Notes under the pieces: model-generated
Told to the model about the DNA's origin: nothing
The model's database searches: none
What the model saw: the letters and a program-made list of their open reading frames with translations, nothing else
Assembly: GCA_004335835.1 (NCBI GenBank)
Contig: RWJK01001153.1
Location: 1 to 64,000, forward strand
DNA: 64,000 bases
Direction of reading: 5' to 3'
Source of the DNA: Scenedesmus sp. ARA3
Taxonomy: Eukaryota; Chlorophyta; Chlorophyceae; Sphaeropleales; Scenedesmaceae
Program-made: the position numbers and the translations under genes
Shown here: piece after piece, positions 33,247 to 45,637 of the stretch
How positions within the stretch are numbered: position 1 is the first letter of the stretch
Layout: each line of letters starts with the position of its first letter

Positions 33247-35906
33247 CCCTGTGTTGGCTCAAACAATATGTGCAACAGCAGCACATGCGTACACATGACA
33301 CAGTCTTACAACAAAGCCACACTACGAAGCCCAACAATAACAAATATTCCTGCTACAGTAACAGGAGCCAGTTTGAAGCAGTTAGTTCTGTACTCACATC
33401 GACCCTGGGATGCCTCCAGCACCCATTGAGATGCCATAATAATTGAGCATGAGGCTGAACCAGTTGAGCAGCAGCACACCCAGCCGCATGGCAAACTGCG
33501 GCCGTTTCAGCAGCTGCCACACGCGCACAGGCGCTTCCGAAGCCTTGTTGCTGCTGCTGCTGCTGCCAGCCGCCGCCCTGCCCTCCTCTGCAGCCCTCTG
33601 GGGTTAAATCTGGCTCCTGCTTTTGCTGACAACCATGGGCTGCGTGGGCAGCCTTGACTTGTTGAATCTGGCGTTGCGTTTCAGTGCCTTTGTAGCATCC
33701 TCTGTGCGGCCCTTGCTGAGAAGCCAGCGTGCTGACTCTGTCACCAAAGGGTACAGCAGCAGAGCTGCCACGTTAATGCCGGCACAAGCCACCACCAGGT
33801 GTTTCCAGTTTGGCAGAGCAAAGCCGAGGGCAACCATCAGGAACTCGCCAATCTGCGGTCAGAAAGGGCGATGAAAGATGCAGACAGCATGCCGGTTGGA
33901 AGAGAGGCTGCATGTATTCTGCGCTGCGCTCTGCACACAGAAGCCTTCACCCTCTGCACAGACCAGCATTCACCCTCACAACAGACATTATGTTGTGTTG
34001 TGTTGGTGACCACGCACGCACTGCAGCCTTGAGTGACACAACAAGCTGCCCTGGCCTGTTGCTGATGAACTGAGCTCAAGCCACCATGCGTACACATCCT
34101 CTGCTTCAGGTGGCGGCTTACCGTGAAGAAGAGGAGCGTGATGGTTCCTGCAAAGCCCCTGCAAGTGCAAGTAGCAAAAGAATCAAACAGATGAGCACGA
34201 CAGCGCTCAACAATCATTGCAGCAGGCCAGGGTGCAGGGTCAAGCGGTCAATAGAACCAGCTCACCCACCAGTGCAGGCCTGCAGCAACTGCACCTGGCA
34301 AACGTCCACACTGCCACTGCTGGCAGCGCCTTACCTCAACCGTTGCAAGCCGTCACCTGCTGAACTGTACGCGAAGCAAGCTACCCAGTGTCATGCACAC
34401 CTGGAGTCTGGCCCCACAGGCTCCGTTGCCAGCAGGAAGATGCAGTGCAGTACAGACAGAAGCCACACTTAACTTGACAGACAGCGTTCACACACTTAAA
34501 ATCACCAGACTCACACCCGAAGTCCGGCCCCATGGGCTCCGTTGGCAGCAGGAAGATGCAGTGCAGTACAGACAAAAGCCACACTTGATTTGACAGTCAG
34601 CGTTCACACTTAAGTTCACCAGACTCACACCTGAAGTCCGGCCCAACAGGCTCCGTTGCCAGCAGGAAGATGCAGTGCAGTACAGGCAAAATCCACACTT
34701 GATTTTACAGACAGAATTCACACTAAAGTTCACCAGACTCACACCTGAAGTCTGGCCCCACAGGCTCTGTTGCCAGCAGGAAGATGCAATGCGCCTGCCC
34801 CGCAGCACCCACGCCGGTCACAGCACGCAGCCCAGCCATAGCCCAGTAGGAGGGTGCAGCAAGGCTGGCGAGCATGGGCACAGCGATGAGGGCTGTGGAC
34901 AGGAAGAGCGGGTTGCGGCGGCCCAGGCGGTCGCAGAGGAAGCCGAAGACGCCGGCTCCAAGGAAGGCACCAAAGAAGGTCATCTGGAAAGTGTGGAGAG
35001 TGTGTGGAGAGAAGCAGCAAAAGATGTGCAGCTCACTACAAGTTTAGGCGGTGTGCTGGTAAGGTGCGCGCAACTGCACGCCCATGCAACTTGTGTCAAT
35101 CCTTCTGGCAGCAAGCAGCAATGGCACCTGAGCAACTCGCTGTGCCCAACAGCTGTTGAAAATGCAGCACTGCTATACACTGAGCAGAGGCAAAATAGAA
35201 CAAACTAGTAACAGACCCACATGTCCTGCTGCGCTGGACATTGCGCTATGTCCACCTACCGAGTTGGCGAACTGGACCTTCCAGGCATCACCGCAGACCA
35301 GGCTGAACTTGGCCACTAGGATGTCTGCAGGACAGCAGCGACACCACACAATGTTACAAAAAGCAGCAACACAGCCTGTGCTCACGACTTCGAGTGAGCT
35401 TACATAACATCACCCAGCCGCACCATGCTGAAGTGTGCTGCTGCCCGCCTGCACTGAGCTGGCGCCATCGTGCTGCCTCGTGCACCACATCACATTGTGC
35501 AGATGCTGAACAACAGCATAATTGTAGCAGCAGCGATGTTAAAAAGACAGCCACGCTGTTGCAGGCGGCGCAGGCTTTACCTTGGCTGGTCCAGTGCCAC
35601 TGGTCAGCTGCCAGGCTGCAGAAGCTCTGCCTGTTTGGGGTGCTTTGCTGCCACACTGCTGCACATGCAGCATCGGCTGCACTGGCGCAGCTCCAGCCAT
35701 GGTCAGTCACAGGATCGACTGTTGCAAACGTCCAGAAGAAGAAGGCTGCAGCATTGGCAATGGAGAACATATATAGTATGCATACTGGCCCACAGAACAG
35801 CTTGCCATTGCCCAGGTCCAAACTGCCCGATCTGCTTGGTAAGCGCCTCATCGTATGTCAAAGGAGCATCAAATCTCGAGCCCCCAAAGCCCTCGGAATG
35901 GCTCAT
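30708..35906 (-). CDS. SLC22-like organic ion transporter (MFS)
   Basis: Twelve-helix major facilitator protein resembling organic cation/carnitine transporters. Exons 35906-35581, 35324-35260, 34983-34745, 34158-34122, 33852-33398, 33185-32986, 32534-32374, 31597-31493 and 31160-30708 agree in phase (about 654 aa if two very short introns are removed). Family marks are a Cys-rich loop after helix 1, AKFSLVCGDAWK, GFLCDRLGRRN between helices 2 and 3, ESARWLLSKGR after helix 6, IYTAELLPTNCRS near helix 10-11, and FMPETLGAAMPE after helix 12. The C terminus is a Cys-containing then acidic cytosolic tail. Two spots are odd: exon 1 changes frame near 35780, and an in-frame TAA at 33605-33607 is avoided only by a 36-nt intron. 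Four exons have tandem degenerate copies. Membrane location (plasma membrane or organelle) unknown. Confidence 0.8.
31249..31312 (-). repeat. Duplicate of transporter exon 9 start
   Basis: About 60 bases including an AG acceptor and the sequence encoding DLDDLLSPFTAKPWR repeat the beginning of the last exon (31160-31098), lying about 152 bp upstream of it on the minus strand. The copy diverges after WRRG and has no evident donor, so it is probably a decayed exon fragment. Confidence 0.8.
31493..32030 (-). repeat. Four-copy array of transporter exon 8
   Basis: The functional exon (31597-31493) encodes VFFPFMVFGSLAVLGGVLTI and the PET motif. Three further copies start near 31722, 31870 and 32030. 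Each has a CTGCAG acceptor followed by GTGTTCTT(T/C)CC and the FMVFG codons. The copy at 31722 stays open through LTIFMLGGV; the other two shift frame. Most copies lie next to (CAG)n tracts. They are either decayed duplicates or alternative exons for helix 12. Confidence 0.8.
32480..32880 (-). repeat. Four-copy array of transporter exon 7 start
   Basis: The 5' edge of exon 7 (CTGCAG acceptor, then TGGGCCAGCCCGCCATG, encoding GQPAMLIYT) recurs three more times upstream on the minus strand, around 32663, 32793 and 32865, each beside a (CAG)n tract. Each copy loses similarity after about 40 bases. The set duplicates a 3' splice site rather than a 5' one. Confidence 0.75.
34391..34795 (-). repeat. 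Four-copy array of transporter exon 3 end
   Basis: Units of roughly 110 bp repeat the last part of exon 3 (encoding CIFLLATEPVGPDF) together with its GTGTGAG donor and adjoining intron. The functional copy ends at 34745; others lie near 34620-34670, 34508-34560 and 34400-34450. Copies read FLLPTEPMGPDF and similar in places. Several 5' splice sites are thus lined up in one intron. Confidence 0.85.
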
Positions 35907-37546
35907 GGTACGCGCAGGAAAAGACAATTGCTGCCAGATGTACAGCTGTGCAACCAGCCTGGACAGCAGAAAAGGCAAATATAGCAAGGCGCCCGCATGC
36001 GCAGGTTTATACCGGTTGAAGGTCTGTATATCATGCATCAAGGCTTCCAGGTAGCTTTCGAAGTGGCCGATCTGGAGGAGGATTTGTAACAGTCGTAATC
36101 TCACGCAACTTTCATGTCCCCGGCGCGGGTTCGACCACACGGTTGTATGGTGTGCAGTTGTTGAGGTGGCAGGCTATTCGAGCATTGTCCACGACCCGCC
36201 CATCGCCATGGCTGGCACGTGCTCTGCACCACATGCACATGAGCCGTGATCAATGATTCACTGAGCAGTAAGAGGCAGTACAGATGAGCACCCTGGGCTG
36301 TTGCAACCATGTGCAGACATAGTGGCAACGCCACGCGTGGTTTGACAGACGACTTCAGCAAAGGATCTGAACCACGTGGTGTAGAGAAGATCTTTTGCTG
36401 GGTGCCTAGGCGCGGGATGAACGCACCCAGCAGTTTTCATGAAATCCAGCCGCTGCAACGCAGTGACTGCCTGTACTGTGTCTGCACTCGAATTGCAAGC
36501 ACGGACCTAACCCTGCACAACAGTCACCCACAGCATTGCAAGCCTTGACATCAAACGCGTGCGACGATGCGGCACACCTGACAGCTTGCCAGAGCCTCTG
36601 GCATGCTTGCGGCAAGCATCTGCTTTGTGGCAATGGCTACCTCCACAGCACTTGCTCCTAATGGCTGATGATGTACATATGCTTTACTGGGATTTCCACC
36701 TCCTGTTGAGCAGGATAGCACGGGCTTGATCACGTTATCAGGGCAGCACCTTACTCGCTGCAGATGTGCGGAGATGCCGCATCTGCGTGGCACACAGGCA
36801 ATTGCTTGCAAGCAAATGGACTGTCCAACAGGCAGGGGCCCTGCAGCCTGCAGGGTGGCTGAGCCACAGCAAAATGTTCAAACATTGACGCCCACCCTGT
36901 CCCTCTGGCTGCAACGCGGCACACTGCAGCTCAGCTGCATCTGCAGCAGCAGCAGCAGTGCAGCCACACGGGCACAGTCACAACACCATGTGCCGAGCGT
37001 ACATGGCGGGATTGGACCACTACCACACCACAGCCGGTGCCTAGCAGCATCGCAATTAGTTCAGCATCAGTTATGTAGTTTCAATAGTTTATTGTAATGT
37101 CGCGTGCCTGCGGGTTGATCAATATATTGTGACACATGGCAGAACCACTAGCGATCAGTCTCAAAAATCAGGCTGAGCATTGTCAGCGCCATCCGCAGCC
37201 GCTTTGCTGAACACTGATCGCATCAAAGTGCAAGGCGAAGTCTGGCTATGGCATTGACGCCAGTTTGAGCAGCTTTCAGAGGGGTTAGCATTTGGTCAAA
37301 ATTCTGTCACTGACAGACATGGTCAATCCATGGCATTTCTCACGTTTCCAGTGTTATGTATGGTTTCCAAGCGTTGAGCTTTAGGGGCCAGAACTGTTTT
37401 TTAGCATAAAGACAAGCGTTCCAAGCATACGCTGCAGGTGCCTGCGCACTGCTGGTGCTGGCTGAGCTCTCATCGAGTTGCAGGACGTGTACCAAACCCT
37501 TAAAGGAACAGAACAAAGGCATTTATTGACAGGGAAGGTCGAAGCC
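35907..37546. other. Divergent intergenic region, transporter and CLC
   Basis: This lies between the start codons of the minus-strand transporter and the plus-strand chloride channel. No coding sequence is recognised. Open frames in 36101-37097 are short. The frame of the channel gene is open upstream to 37478, so its first exon could start earlier than called. Confidence 0.5.
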
Positions 37547-40500
37547 ATGGCTAGAGACGAGGGTGGGGGGAACAGCCCTCTGTTGGCTCGGAACGTGACC
37601 TTCAGGGGCTCTGCAGCTGCCCAGCAATCTCAGAACTCCACTGAAACTATCATGACCAAGGTGTTTGGCACGAAGAACGCGCCGAACCAGCGTGTCTCGG
37701 AGTCATTGGACTACGAGCCTGTGCAGAACAAAATCTTCTATGAACGCATGAAAGCAGCCAAGAAGGAGCGCCACCTGTTCGGGTAAGCTCATTTGAGAGC
37801 TCATCAGAGGGATTAGTGATGATCCCAGTGCTTGTTTGGGTGCTGGAGGCACCCAAGCACGTAGCTTACATCACATGCAGCTGCTGTTGTTGCCACTGCT
37901 GTGTATGCATGCACCTGCGGGTGTGTGTGCAGCCTGTTCAAGTGCCTGCAAAATACTTTGACCTGGGACACGTGGTTGCCTGCAGGTACACAGGCCACAC
38001 ACTCGCCAAGTTCATCATCACCATGGTGTCTGGCATCTTGACTGGCGTCTTTGCTGTATGGATGTCCTCAACTGTGGGAACTATGTTTGAGTGGAAGAAT
38101 GGCTTCGTACAAGAGCTGCTTGACGAGGAGGGCGAGCACAGGGTGTTCATTGCCTACCTGTGGCATGCTGCCTACAGCTGCTTGCTGGTCTCCTTTGCAG
38201 TAGCACTGGTAGGTGGGGTGGCCAACGGCAGCAGCTGCGCAGTATCTGAATCAAGAAGGCAGCGTCAGCGATGAACCAGAGCATGCTTAGCATGCTTACA
38301 ATGTCGCTGCTCTGTGTGTTGTTATGCATCAATGAAGAAACGGCATCAGCTGCAAACCTACTGGGCTTAAGAGTTCAGTTTAAGAGCGCGCCTGCTACGA
38401 CTCCAGCATGTGCTACAGCACACTCTTTCCTAAGTTGGCTTGCACCATAGAAATCTCTGTGCCGGTGCATTACAGCAGGTGTGCTGCTGCTTGATGCTTG
38501 CAGGTCCAGTACTGGGCGCCCCAAGCAGCAGGTGCTGGCGTTACCCTGGTCATGGCGTACCTCAACGGCAACCACGTGCCCAACCTGCTGCGCTTGCGCA
38601 CACTCATCACCAAGTTTGTTGGCACCTGCTGTTCTGTGTCTGCGGGCCTGCCCATGGGACCGGAGGGCCCCATGGTGCACATCGGCGCGTGCCTAGCATC
38701 GGTCATCACCTACGCAGAGTGCAGTGAGTGGCTGATCTGTCAGCTTCTGCGAGCAATGCATAGCAAGCAGTGCTTGCAGGATGGTGCTGTGCTGGACGGC
38801 AGCAATCTGTTCCCACAAGTAACAGTTGTAACCTACTCCTGCAGCAGCTTGCAGGATCAATGCAGCTTGTGGTACCTCTGCCATTGGCTGTAAAGGCTGG
38901 GTGTACCTGCGCTGCTGCCAGCAGTGCATTTGCTGAGGGATTTGCTGCCTTGCCACCTCTGCCGTTGCAGCCTGCATCCGCTCTGGTCGTTGGCTCAGCT
39001 GCTTTGGCAAGCGTGCCAAGTCGCGCGAGGCGCAGATACTGGAGAAGATGAAGGTTCTGGACGACATTGTCAGTGATTCAGGTGCGCGGCAGCATATGGA
39101 GTGCTTGCTACAAACACCACTGCGGCAGCAGTAGCAGCAGCACCGCCATCACCAGTGGCTCGTCAATGTCACATGTGCTTGCTGGGTTTCTGTGTGCAGC
39201 ATGTTGCAGTTAGAGCCAATGGCTGCTGACACCTCATTGTTTTTTTGTGCAGATCACCGCGAATTTGTGTCAGCTGGCACGGCGGCGGGCATTTCTGCAG
39301 CTTTCGGGGCACCTATTGGCGGCGTGCTCTTTGCCATGGAGGAGGCTTGCAGCTTCTGGAACAGGCAAGTGTCGTATCGGCAATTGGCATCGAGGTGCAC
39401 CTGGCATGGCAGCAAAGAGAGCATAGAACGTGCGCTTAGACAGCAGTGGCTGGAGCTGCTGTGCATGCAGCTGAGTCGCTGGAGCAGATGATATGCATGT
39501 GATGTTTACTTGTTTATGCATACCCAGGCAGGACAAGACGTGAACTGTGGGCTGTTTCACACCATATGCTGCTTGCAGGAAGACCAGCTGGCGGTGCTTC
39601 CTGGCTGCAGTGTGCGCCACCTTCACACTGCAGTCGCTGAGCAAGAATGCTGCTCACGGCATGATCTCCTTCACCGGCGTGCACAACTACGAGAACAGGG
39701 ACTGGCTGATGCAGCTGCCCTTCATCCTGATCAATGCAGGTGCGTGTGCACCAGACGCCGTGTGCTGGTTGATGAAGGCGCATGTGTTTGGAGTCAGGCT
39801 GCTGATGGCAAATGTTAAACAGTTGATTCAACAGTGGATGAGAATATGGGACCAGTGTGCTGCTGTTGCCGTCTCCTGGGCTTATGCATGCGCTGCTCTT
39901 CAATGTTGTCACGCCGGCGTGCTTGACCACTTGCAGGAGTGGCTGGCCTGCTTGGCGCTGCCTTCAACAGCATGCGCATGTGGCTGTGGAAGCTGCGCGC
40001 CAGCAAGACTCGCCATGTGCTGCGCATTGCTGAGGTGATCGGCCTGGCGTTCATGTGCACAACCTGCGGCTTCTTCTTTGCCTGGACTGCCGGCAAGTGC
40101 ATCCCCAAGAACCCTGAGTGGGGCGAGGAGTACGGCATCAAGTTCCTGTGAGTGCCAGCGGCTGCAATTGCTTGGTTCAAGACAAGGAAATAAACTCTGT
40201 GCTTGTTGCTGCTGCAATGGGAGTCTAGGAGTGTGTTGAACCCAGGTGGCTGAAACACACCAGGTTGACAACCTCAGTGCCACTGCTGCATGTTGACTGC
40301 ATGATGATGGCGTCAGCGTGATAGTGACTCGCAAGGACTGCTGCTTTGCAACAGGTGTGAGGAGGGCGAGCACAACGACCTGGCGACGCTGTTCCTGTCC
40401 AGCAGCCACCACACCATTGTGAACCTGTTCAGCATGGGCCACAACCCTGGCGAGGCCTACGTGGTGCACTTCACACAGGGCAGCCTGGTGCTGTTCGTGG

Positions 40501-43497
40501 TGATCTACCTCATCCTGATGTCTGTTGGCGCAGGAGTTGCCATTCCAGGTGGCCTGTTCATGCCATCAATCATGGTGAGCGCGTGCTAAAAGGGTCACTT
40601 CACAACCAGCGCAGAGCTGACACAGCAGATGCAACAGGTGCAGCAGCTGCAGGGACACATGCAGGTATGATTAAGCGAAATGCAAGGCAGGAAGCAAAGG
40701 TGCTGGATCTCAGTTGCTGCTTTGCCTGTTGCTGCAGGTTGGTGCTGCATGGGGTGGCCTGTGGGGCTCAGCGCTGCGCGACTGGTTGCAGCACTGGAAC
40801 ATTCAGCCAGGCGTGTACGGCGTCATGGCAGCATCCAGCGTGCTGGCAGGAGTGTTCAGGTATGGAGGTCATCTGCAAACACAAACGTTCTGTGCATCGG
40901 AAGTGGCTGGAAATGAGCAACATGTAAGCACAGGCTTGCAAACGTTCAGGGGCAGCAGCAGGTGCTGTTTGGCGGCATACAGCTGTGGCTGCTGCGGTTG
41001 TCGACTTGCGCCCTGCACACTTGCTGCTGGGTGTATGCAGGTCCAATGTGTCTTTGGTGGTGCTGGTGATGGAGGGCACGCGCGGCATTGAGTTTATGTT
41101 TGGCATCATCCTCAGCGTGGTGGTTGCCAACTGGGTGGCGCACCACATCCACCACGACGGCGTGTATGAGAGCGAGCTGGAGCGCATCGGCAACCTTTAC
41201 TTCCTGCGCGACGAGGCGCCACACAGGTGGGTAGGGTGTTCTGTCTTGACTGCTGAATTGCCTTTGCCAGGCGTATCAGGCACTGTCTGTGTCCGTAAGC
41301 AGGCACTTCTCTGCATGCATCCATATATTGCTGTGTTTCCTGCTTTCAGCGCTGACCTGCATGAGGGTTGGTCGCAGCAATCCACTCATGACAGGGAAAT
41401 TAGGGTGCTGTGCCAGCACATAATGCAACACTTGGTGCTACTTGACTCTGCCCCTGATGCCGCACTCTGCTGATGCTTCCTGCAGGCTGCACACACTCAC
41501 AGCTGAGATGATCATGGCGACAGGCGTGGTGGGCTTCCGGCCAGTCGAGTCAGTGGCAAACGTCCTGGCAGCACTGCACAGCACCACACACAACGGCTTC
41601 CCCATCGCATTCACGCCTGAAGGCGGCGATGCTGGGCCTATTGTGCGTAGCGGCCTGAACCACGGCGCTGCTGGCTCACACGGCAGCCTGGTGTCACTGG
41701 CTCAGCTGGGGGCCATGCAGGAGCGCATGCTGCAAGGCACCCCTACACCCGAGCCGGGGTCCCCTGGCCTTGCGCCACCCGTGCCAGCTGCTGCCATGGG
41801 AGAGGTGACAGCAGCAGCTGCTGCTGCTGTTGTCGGGGCAGCACCTGCGGCTGCAGCTGGCGGCAGCCCAGTGCCTGCTGGTGCTGTGGGCGGTGGTGTG
41901 GTGGCTAGCTGTGAGGGCGGCAGGCTGGAGGGTGTGATTCTGCGCAGCCAGCTGCTGGTGCTGCTGCAGCGGCGCCACTTCTGTGACCAGCACGGCCGGC
42001 CTGTGGGGCGCGAGTACAACGAGAAGGAGGAGATTGATCTGGAGGTGAGTGCAGGGGCACAGCAGCAGCCATGGACAGCGTGCTCTTGGTTTGATGTGGC
42101 ATACTTCCAGCTTGTCATCGGCAAGGACAAACATGCACATGCCGTTGCTGATGCCAGGCAGCAGGTTGCATCTGACTGGAAGGCAGTCAGCACTCCGTGC
42201 GTGCGCATTGCTGCACATTTAGCTTACAGCTGCTCCTGTCTGTGCCTGTGCTGCCCGCTGCGCCGCATGCAGACTGAGATGCGCACCTTCTTCCGGCGCT
42301 ACTTCACGCACAACCGCTACGTGTCAGCCACAGCGACGCCGCTGGAGGCGCTGCAGCTGCAGAACGGCAGCGTGGACCTGAGCAGCCTGTTCATTGACAT
42401 GCGGCCCTACATGAACCGCAGCCCTTTCACAGTGCGGCGGGACTGCAGCGCCTCACGGGCACACCAGGTGGGCAGCAGGGCGCACCACAAAGCATCCGGA
42501 TTATCACAGTGTGTTTGCACCAGAATGCTGCGCGATGATGCAGTGGCTTATGCGTCCTGTTGAACTTCCCTTCCAACTGCCTGCAGTCTAAGCTGCTGTA
42601 CCGTGCTTTTGTTGAACGAGGCTGTCCTTGCCAACATTAATATGGCATGCTTGCTGTTACACTGATGGTTGCTGCTCTGCCTGCAGGCGTTCGTGCTGCT
42701 GGGGCTGCGGCACCTGATTGTGGTTGATGCGCAGAACCGCATTGTGGGCATCTGCACGCGCAAAGACCTGGACCACGCTGCGGGCCATGGCTGGTGGCGC
42801 ATGAGCGCGCAGGCGCCCAAGCCGAGCCGCCACAGCAAGCGCCCTGCACCATTCAACAGGTGTGCTTGTGTGGCTGCCGTGCTAGGTATATCAGCAGATT
42901 GTTGCAGCGCTGACAGGTCAGGGTACATAACTGGGTGGCAGGCAGCTGTGCAGCTCCTGCTTGCTTTTGCTGCTCTGCCACTAACTCGCCGCTGCCTTTC
43001 TGCTGTCTGCGTGCTGCGCCGCTGTCCTCTCATGCAGTTTCTTGAGGCACATCCCAAGCGTGCCAAACTTCATCACCAAGCTGGTGAACAAGGAGGCCGA
43101 TGGGGCAGCAGCCAGGACTGCAGCAGCAGCAGCAGGCGAGGACAGCAAGGCGCCGTACGAGCTGGATGAGGAGGAGGCAGCTGAGCACGAGCGGCAGGGC
43201 CTGCGTGGCAGCGGCGATGGCGACAGCGATGGAGAGGAGAGCAGGGAGCCCTCCGGCTTCTTCAGGGCCTTCAGGGCTGGCGCAGCTGGCAGCCGCCAGC
43301 AGCCCAGCGCTGCAGGTGGCAGCAGCAGCAGCAGCCAGCAGCCACGTGAGCAGGCGAATATTCCTGTAGCTGGCAGTGGCGGCAGCGTGACTGCTGCTGC
43401 AGGTGAGGCTGGGCTGCAGTTTGGGCCGCTGGGCGGCAGCAGTGCGGCAGGCAACAGCCAGCAGCAGCAGCAGCCGGGCAGCCGCGGCTTGTATTGA
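37547..43497 (+). CDS. CLC family chloride channel or Cl-/H+ antiporter
   Basis: Membrane protein moving chloride or nitrate, probably in an endomembrane. Fourteen exons keep phase: 37547-37782, 37986-38208, 38504-38723, 38971-39081, 39253-39364, 39579-39739, 39937-40147, 40355-40574, 40738-40859, 41041-41226, 41486-42044, 42273-42467, 42687-42859 and 43038-43497 (1062 aa). Selectivity motifs appear as [17 protein letters not shown], with the gating Glu present in PEGP, then [13 protein letters not shown] and [15 protein letters not shown]. Two CBS domains follow: the first starts [11 protein letters not shown] and is split by a long Ala-rich insert, and the second includes [20 protein letters not shown]. 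The tail is Ser/Gln-rich. The intron after 39364 begins with GC instead of GT, confirmed by phase. Unlike its neighbours, this gene shows no duplicated exon edges. Confidence 0.92.
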
Positions 43498-44653
43498 GTG
43501 TGCTTTTGCAGCAATGGGGTATTAGCACTGCACAGGGGCAGTGGTGCGTGAGCTAGAGCTATGCTGGAGTGCCAGCTGCTGGTTGAGGGGAGGGGGTATC
43601 ACGGCCCGTGCGGGGGTCAATAAACGGAAAGATGTGGCATGCGGAATGCTTCTCATAAGAGCAGTTTGTACGTTTGCATGCACCTTGGCATGTCTGGAAC
43701 TACCTGGGCTGGGACGTCTACACAGCGTACACAAATCAAAAACAATGCAGCGTTGGATGTGGTGTGCACGGCGCTTGCCCCTTATGGGCAGCATGTGCAT
43801 ACGTGGCTCTCTTCTTAGTCTGGTAGACGAACATACAGATGTTGGATGGTGACAACGGCTCTATTGCACGTTGGATGCATTGGCTGGCCTTCCATCAGCC
43901 TCGCCGTAAGCAGGTGCTGACGTCAAGCTTTCCGCGCAGACAGATCGTTGTATGGACCTGATTTGCTGAGACATGCATGTCGTCCAGTATGTGCGGCGTA
44001 CAGGCCAGGCATTTCATTGTTTGCTGGCACATTGCTGGCAACTAAGAGTCAAGCTAGTAGTCAGCTGTTTGAATCAAACGCAGAACTGGCGCTGGGTGAT
44101 GGTGGAGTTCATAGCGTGTGTTGCTGCTGGGTGCAGGATAGCTTGTGCACAGCTGCGATCATGCAGCAGGGATTGCAACCACATTGTGTGGGGGTTGGGA
44201 GCGCCTGAATGGCAGGCACTTGAAGGACAGGGATCAAATGACAAGATCCATCTTGTGCTTGTGCTGGATCGTCACTCTGCCCCTGGCACAGCAAACTCTA
44301 TGTCAACAGCCCCCCAGGCTGGGTCATCATTGGCAGGTGACCTGCCAGCCTGGTTGTTGATCTGCTGCCGTGGCTTCCAGAGCAGCAGTGCATGTTCTTT
44401 TGCTACCTGCATGTTTATGTCGATGAATTTAACAGCTGTATACAATTATGCTTTCTTCAACAACAGAATCAACGTCCACACGACAGACATGACGCAGCGA
44501 TCGAAGGTGCTCCAAGGTAATCAGATCATGTCGAAGCTGCTGCGAGGTGCCAGAAACCTTGCGTAAAGCTATTGCAACACTGCAGTTCCTTATGGTTTTC
44601 TCCCGGATATGTGGTTGATCCGACAGGCCCTGCTCTCATACTAAAGCATTACC
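43498..44653. other. Intergenic, no gene recognised
   Basis: This is the 3' flank of the CLC gene and the promoter side of the EgtB-like gene, both on the plus strand. A 197-aa frame at 43973-44566 has no domain and mixed composition, and is not called. Confidence 0.5.
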
Positions 44654-45598
44654 ATGGCCCTTTACCTTCAACGCTCATGTCGCTTTATCGAAGCCGACAG
44701 GGCTTCAAGCATGGCGAACAAAGTTGCTGTGAATCAGTGTAGACGGAGCCGCAGATGTAAAGCATACCATAGCAGCAGCAGCAGCAGCAGCAGCAGTGCA
44801 ACGGTTGCCCACTACAGCAGCAGCAGCGTCTGTGCTGGAATGCCAGCTGCTCCGCAGACTGCACCCCTGACCAACCAGCAGCAAGCTGCAACACGCTGTC
44901 CTGCTGAAGGCGGCTCCCCAGCTCCTACATACAGCGAATGGCAGCGCTTGTGGCAGCTGTGGGACACTGTCACCCTGGACATGCTGCCCCCAGGCTCCCA
45001 TGCTGCTCAGCCACTGGCACTGAGGCACCCCTTCATATTCTACCTTGGCCATCTGCCAGCCTTCACTGATGCGCGCCTGGCGAGGGTTTTGGGGCAGGAC
45101 TTGACTGAACCCCAGGGCTTTGCCGTTACGTTTGCCAGGGGCATTGATCCTGACCTTGACGATCCCTCCAAATGCGAGTGCTGCGCCATCAACAAAGCTC
45201 GTGTTTTTAGTGTGCTAGAGGTTGCCCTGGTCGTGCATTATCAGCTTGTTAATGACAGCCGTGGTAAAGTTTACGATGTAGTGCATTGTTCAATTCGCTG
45301 GCTGATGCTGCGTGTGACCATCACCTGTGTTAACCCCTGTGACAGGACTGCACACTCTGCTGACAGAGGATGGCATAGGACCCAGCTGTGATGCACAATC
45401 TTTCAGGCAGGGATCCTTCAAGGGTAAAAGGCCTGTTCGGTGTCATGTTCTGACCTGCTGTGCCCTGCTGCTGTGTGTGACCTGCAGGCCATGCACACTC
45501 TCCAGTGCCCGAGCAGTGGCCTGAGCTGCCGCACATCCTGCAGTACAGGGACTGCGTGAGGCAGCGCATTGCCCAGCTGTACGCACAGCACAGCAGCT

Positions 45599-45637
<39 letters not shown>

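Noticed and set aside
36121..36142. GGGTTCGACC resembling a tRNA T-loop
   Set aside because: No acceptor stem, anticodon arm or D-loop could be folded around it.
43973..44566. 197-aa plus-strand open frame upstream of the EgtB-like gene
   Set aside because: Mixed composition with no recognisable family, and the frame opens without a convincing start context.
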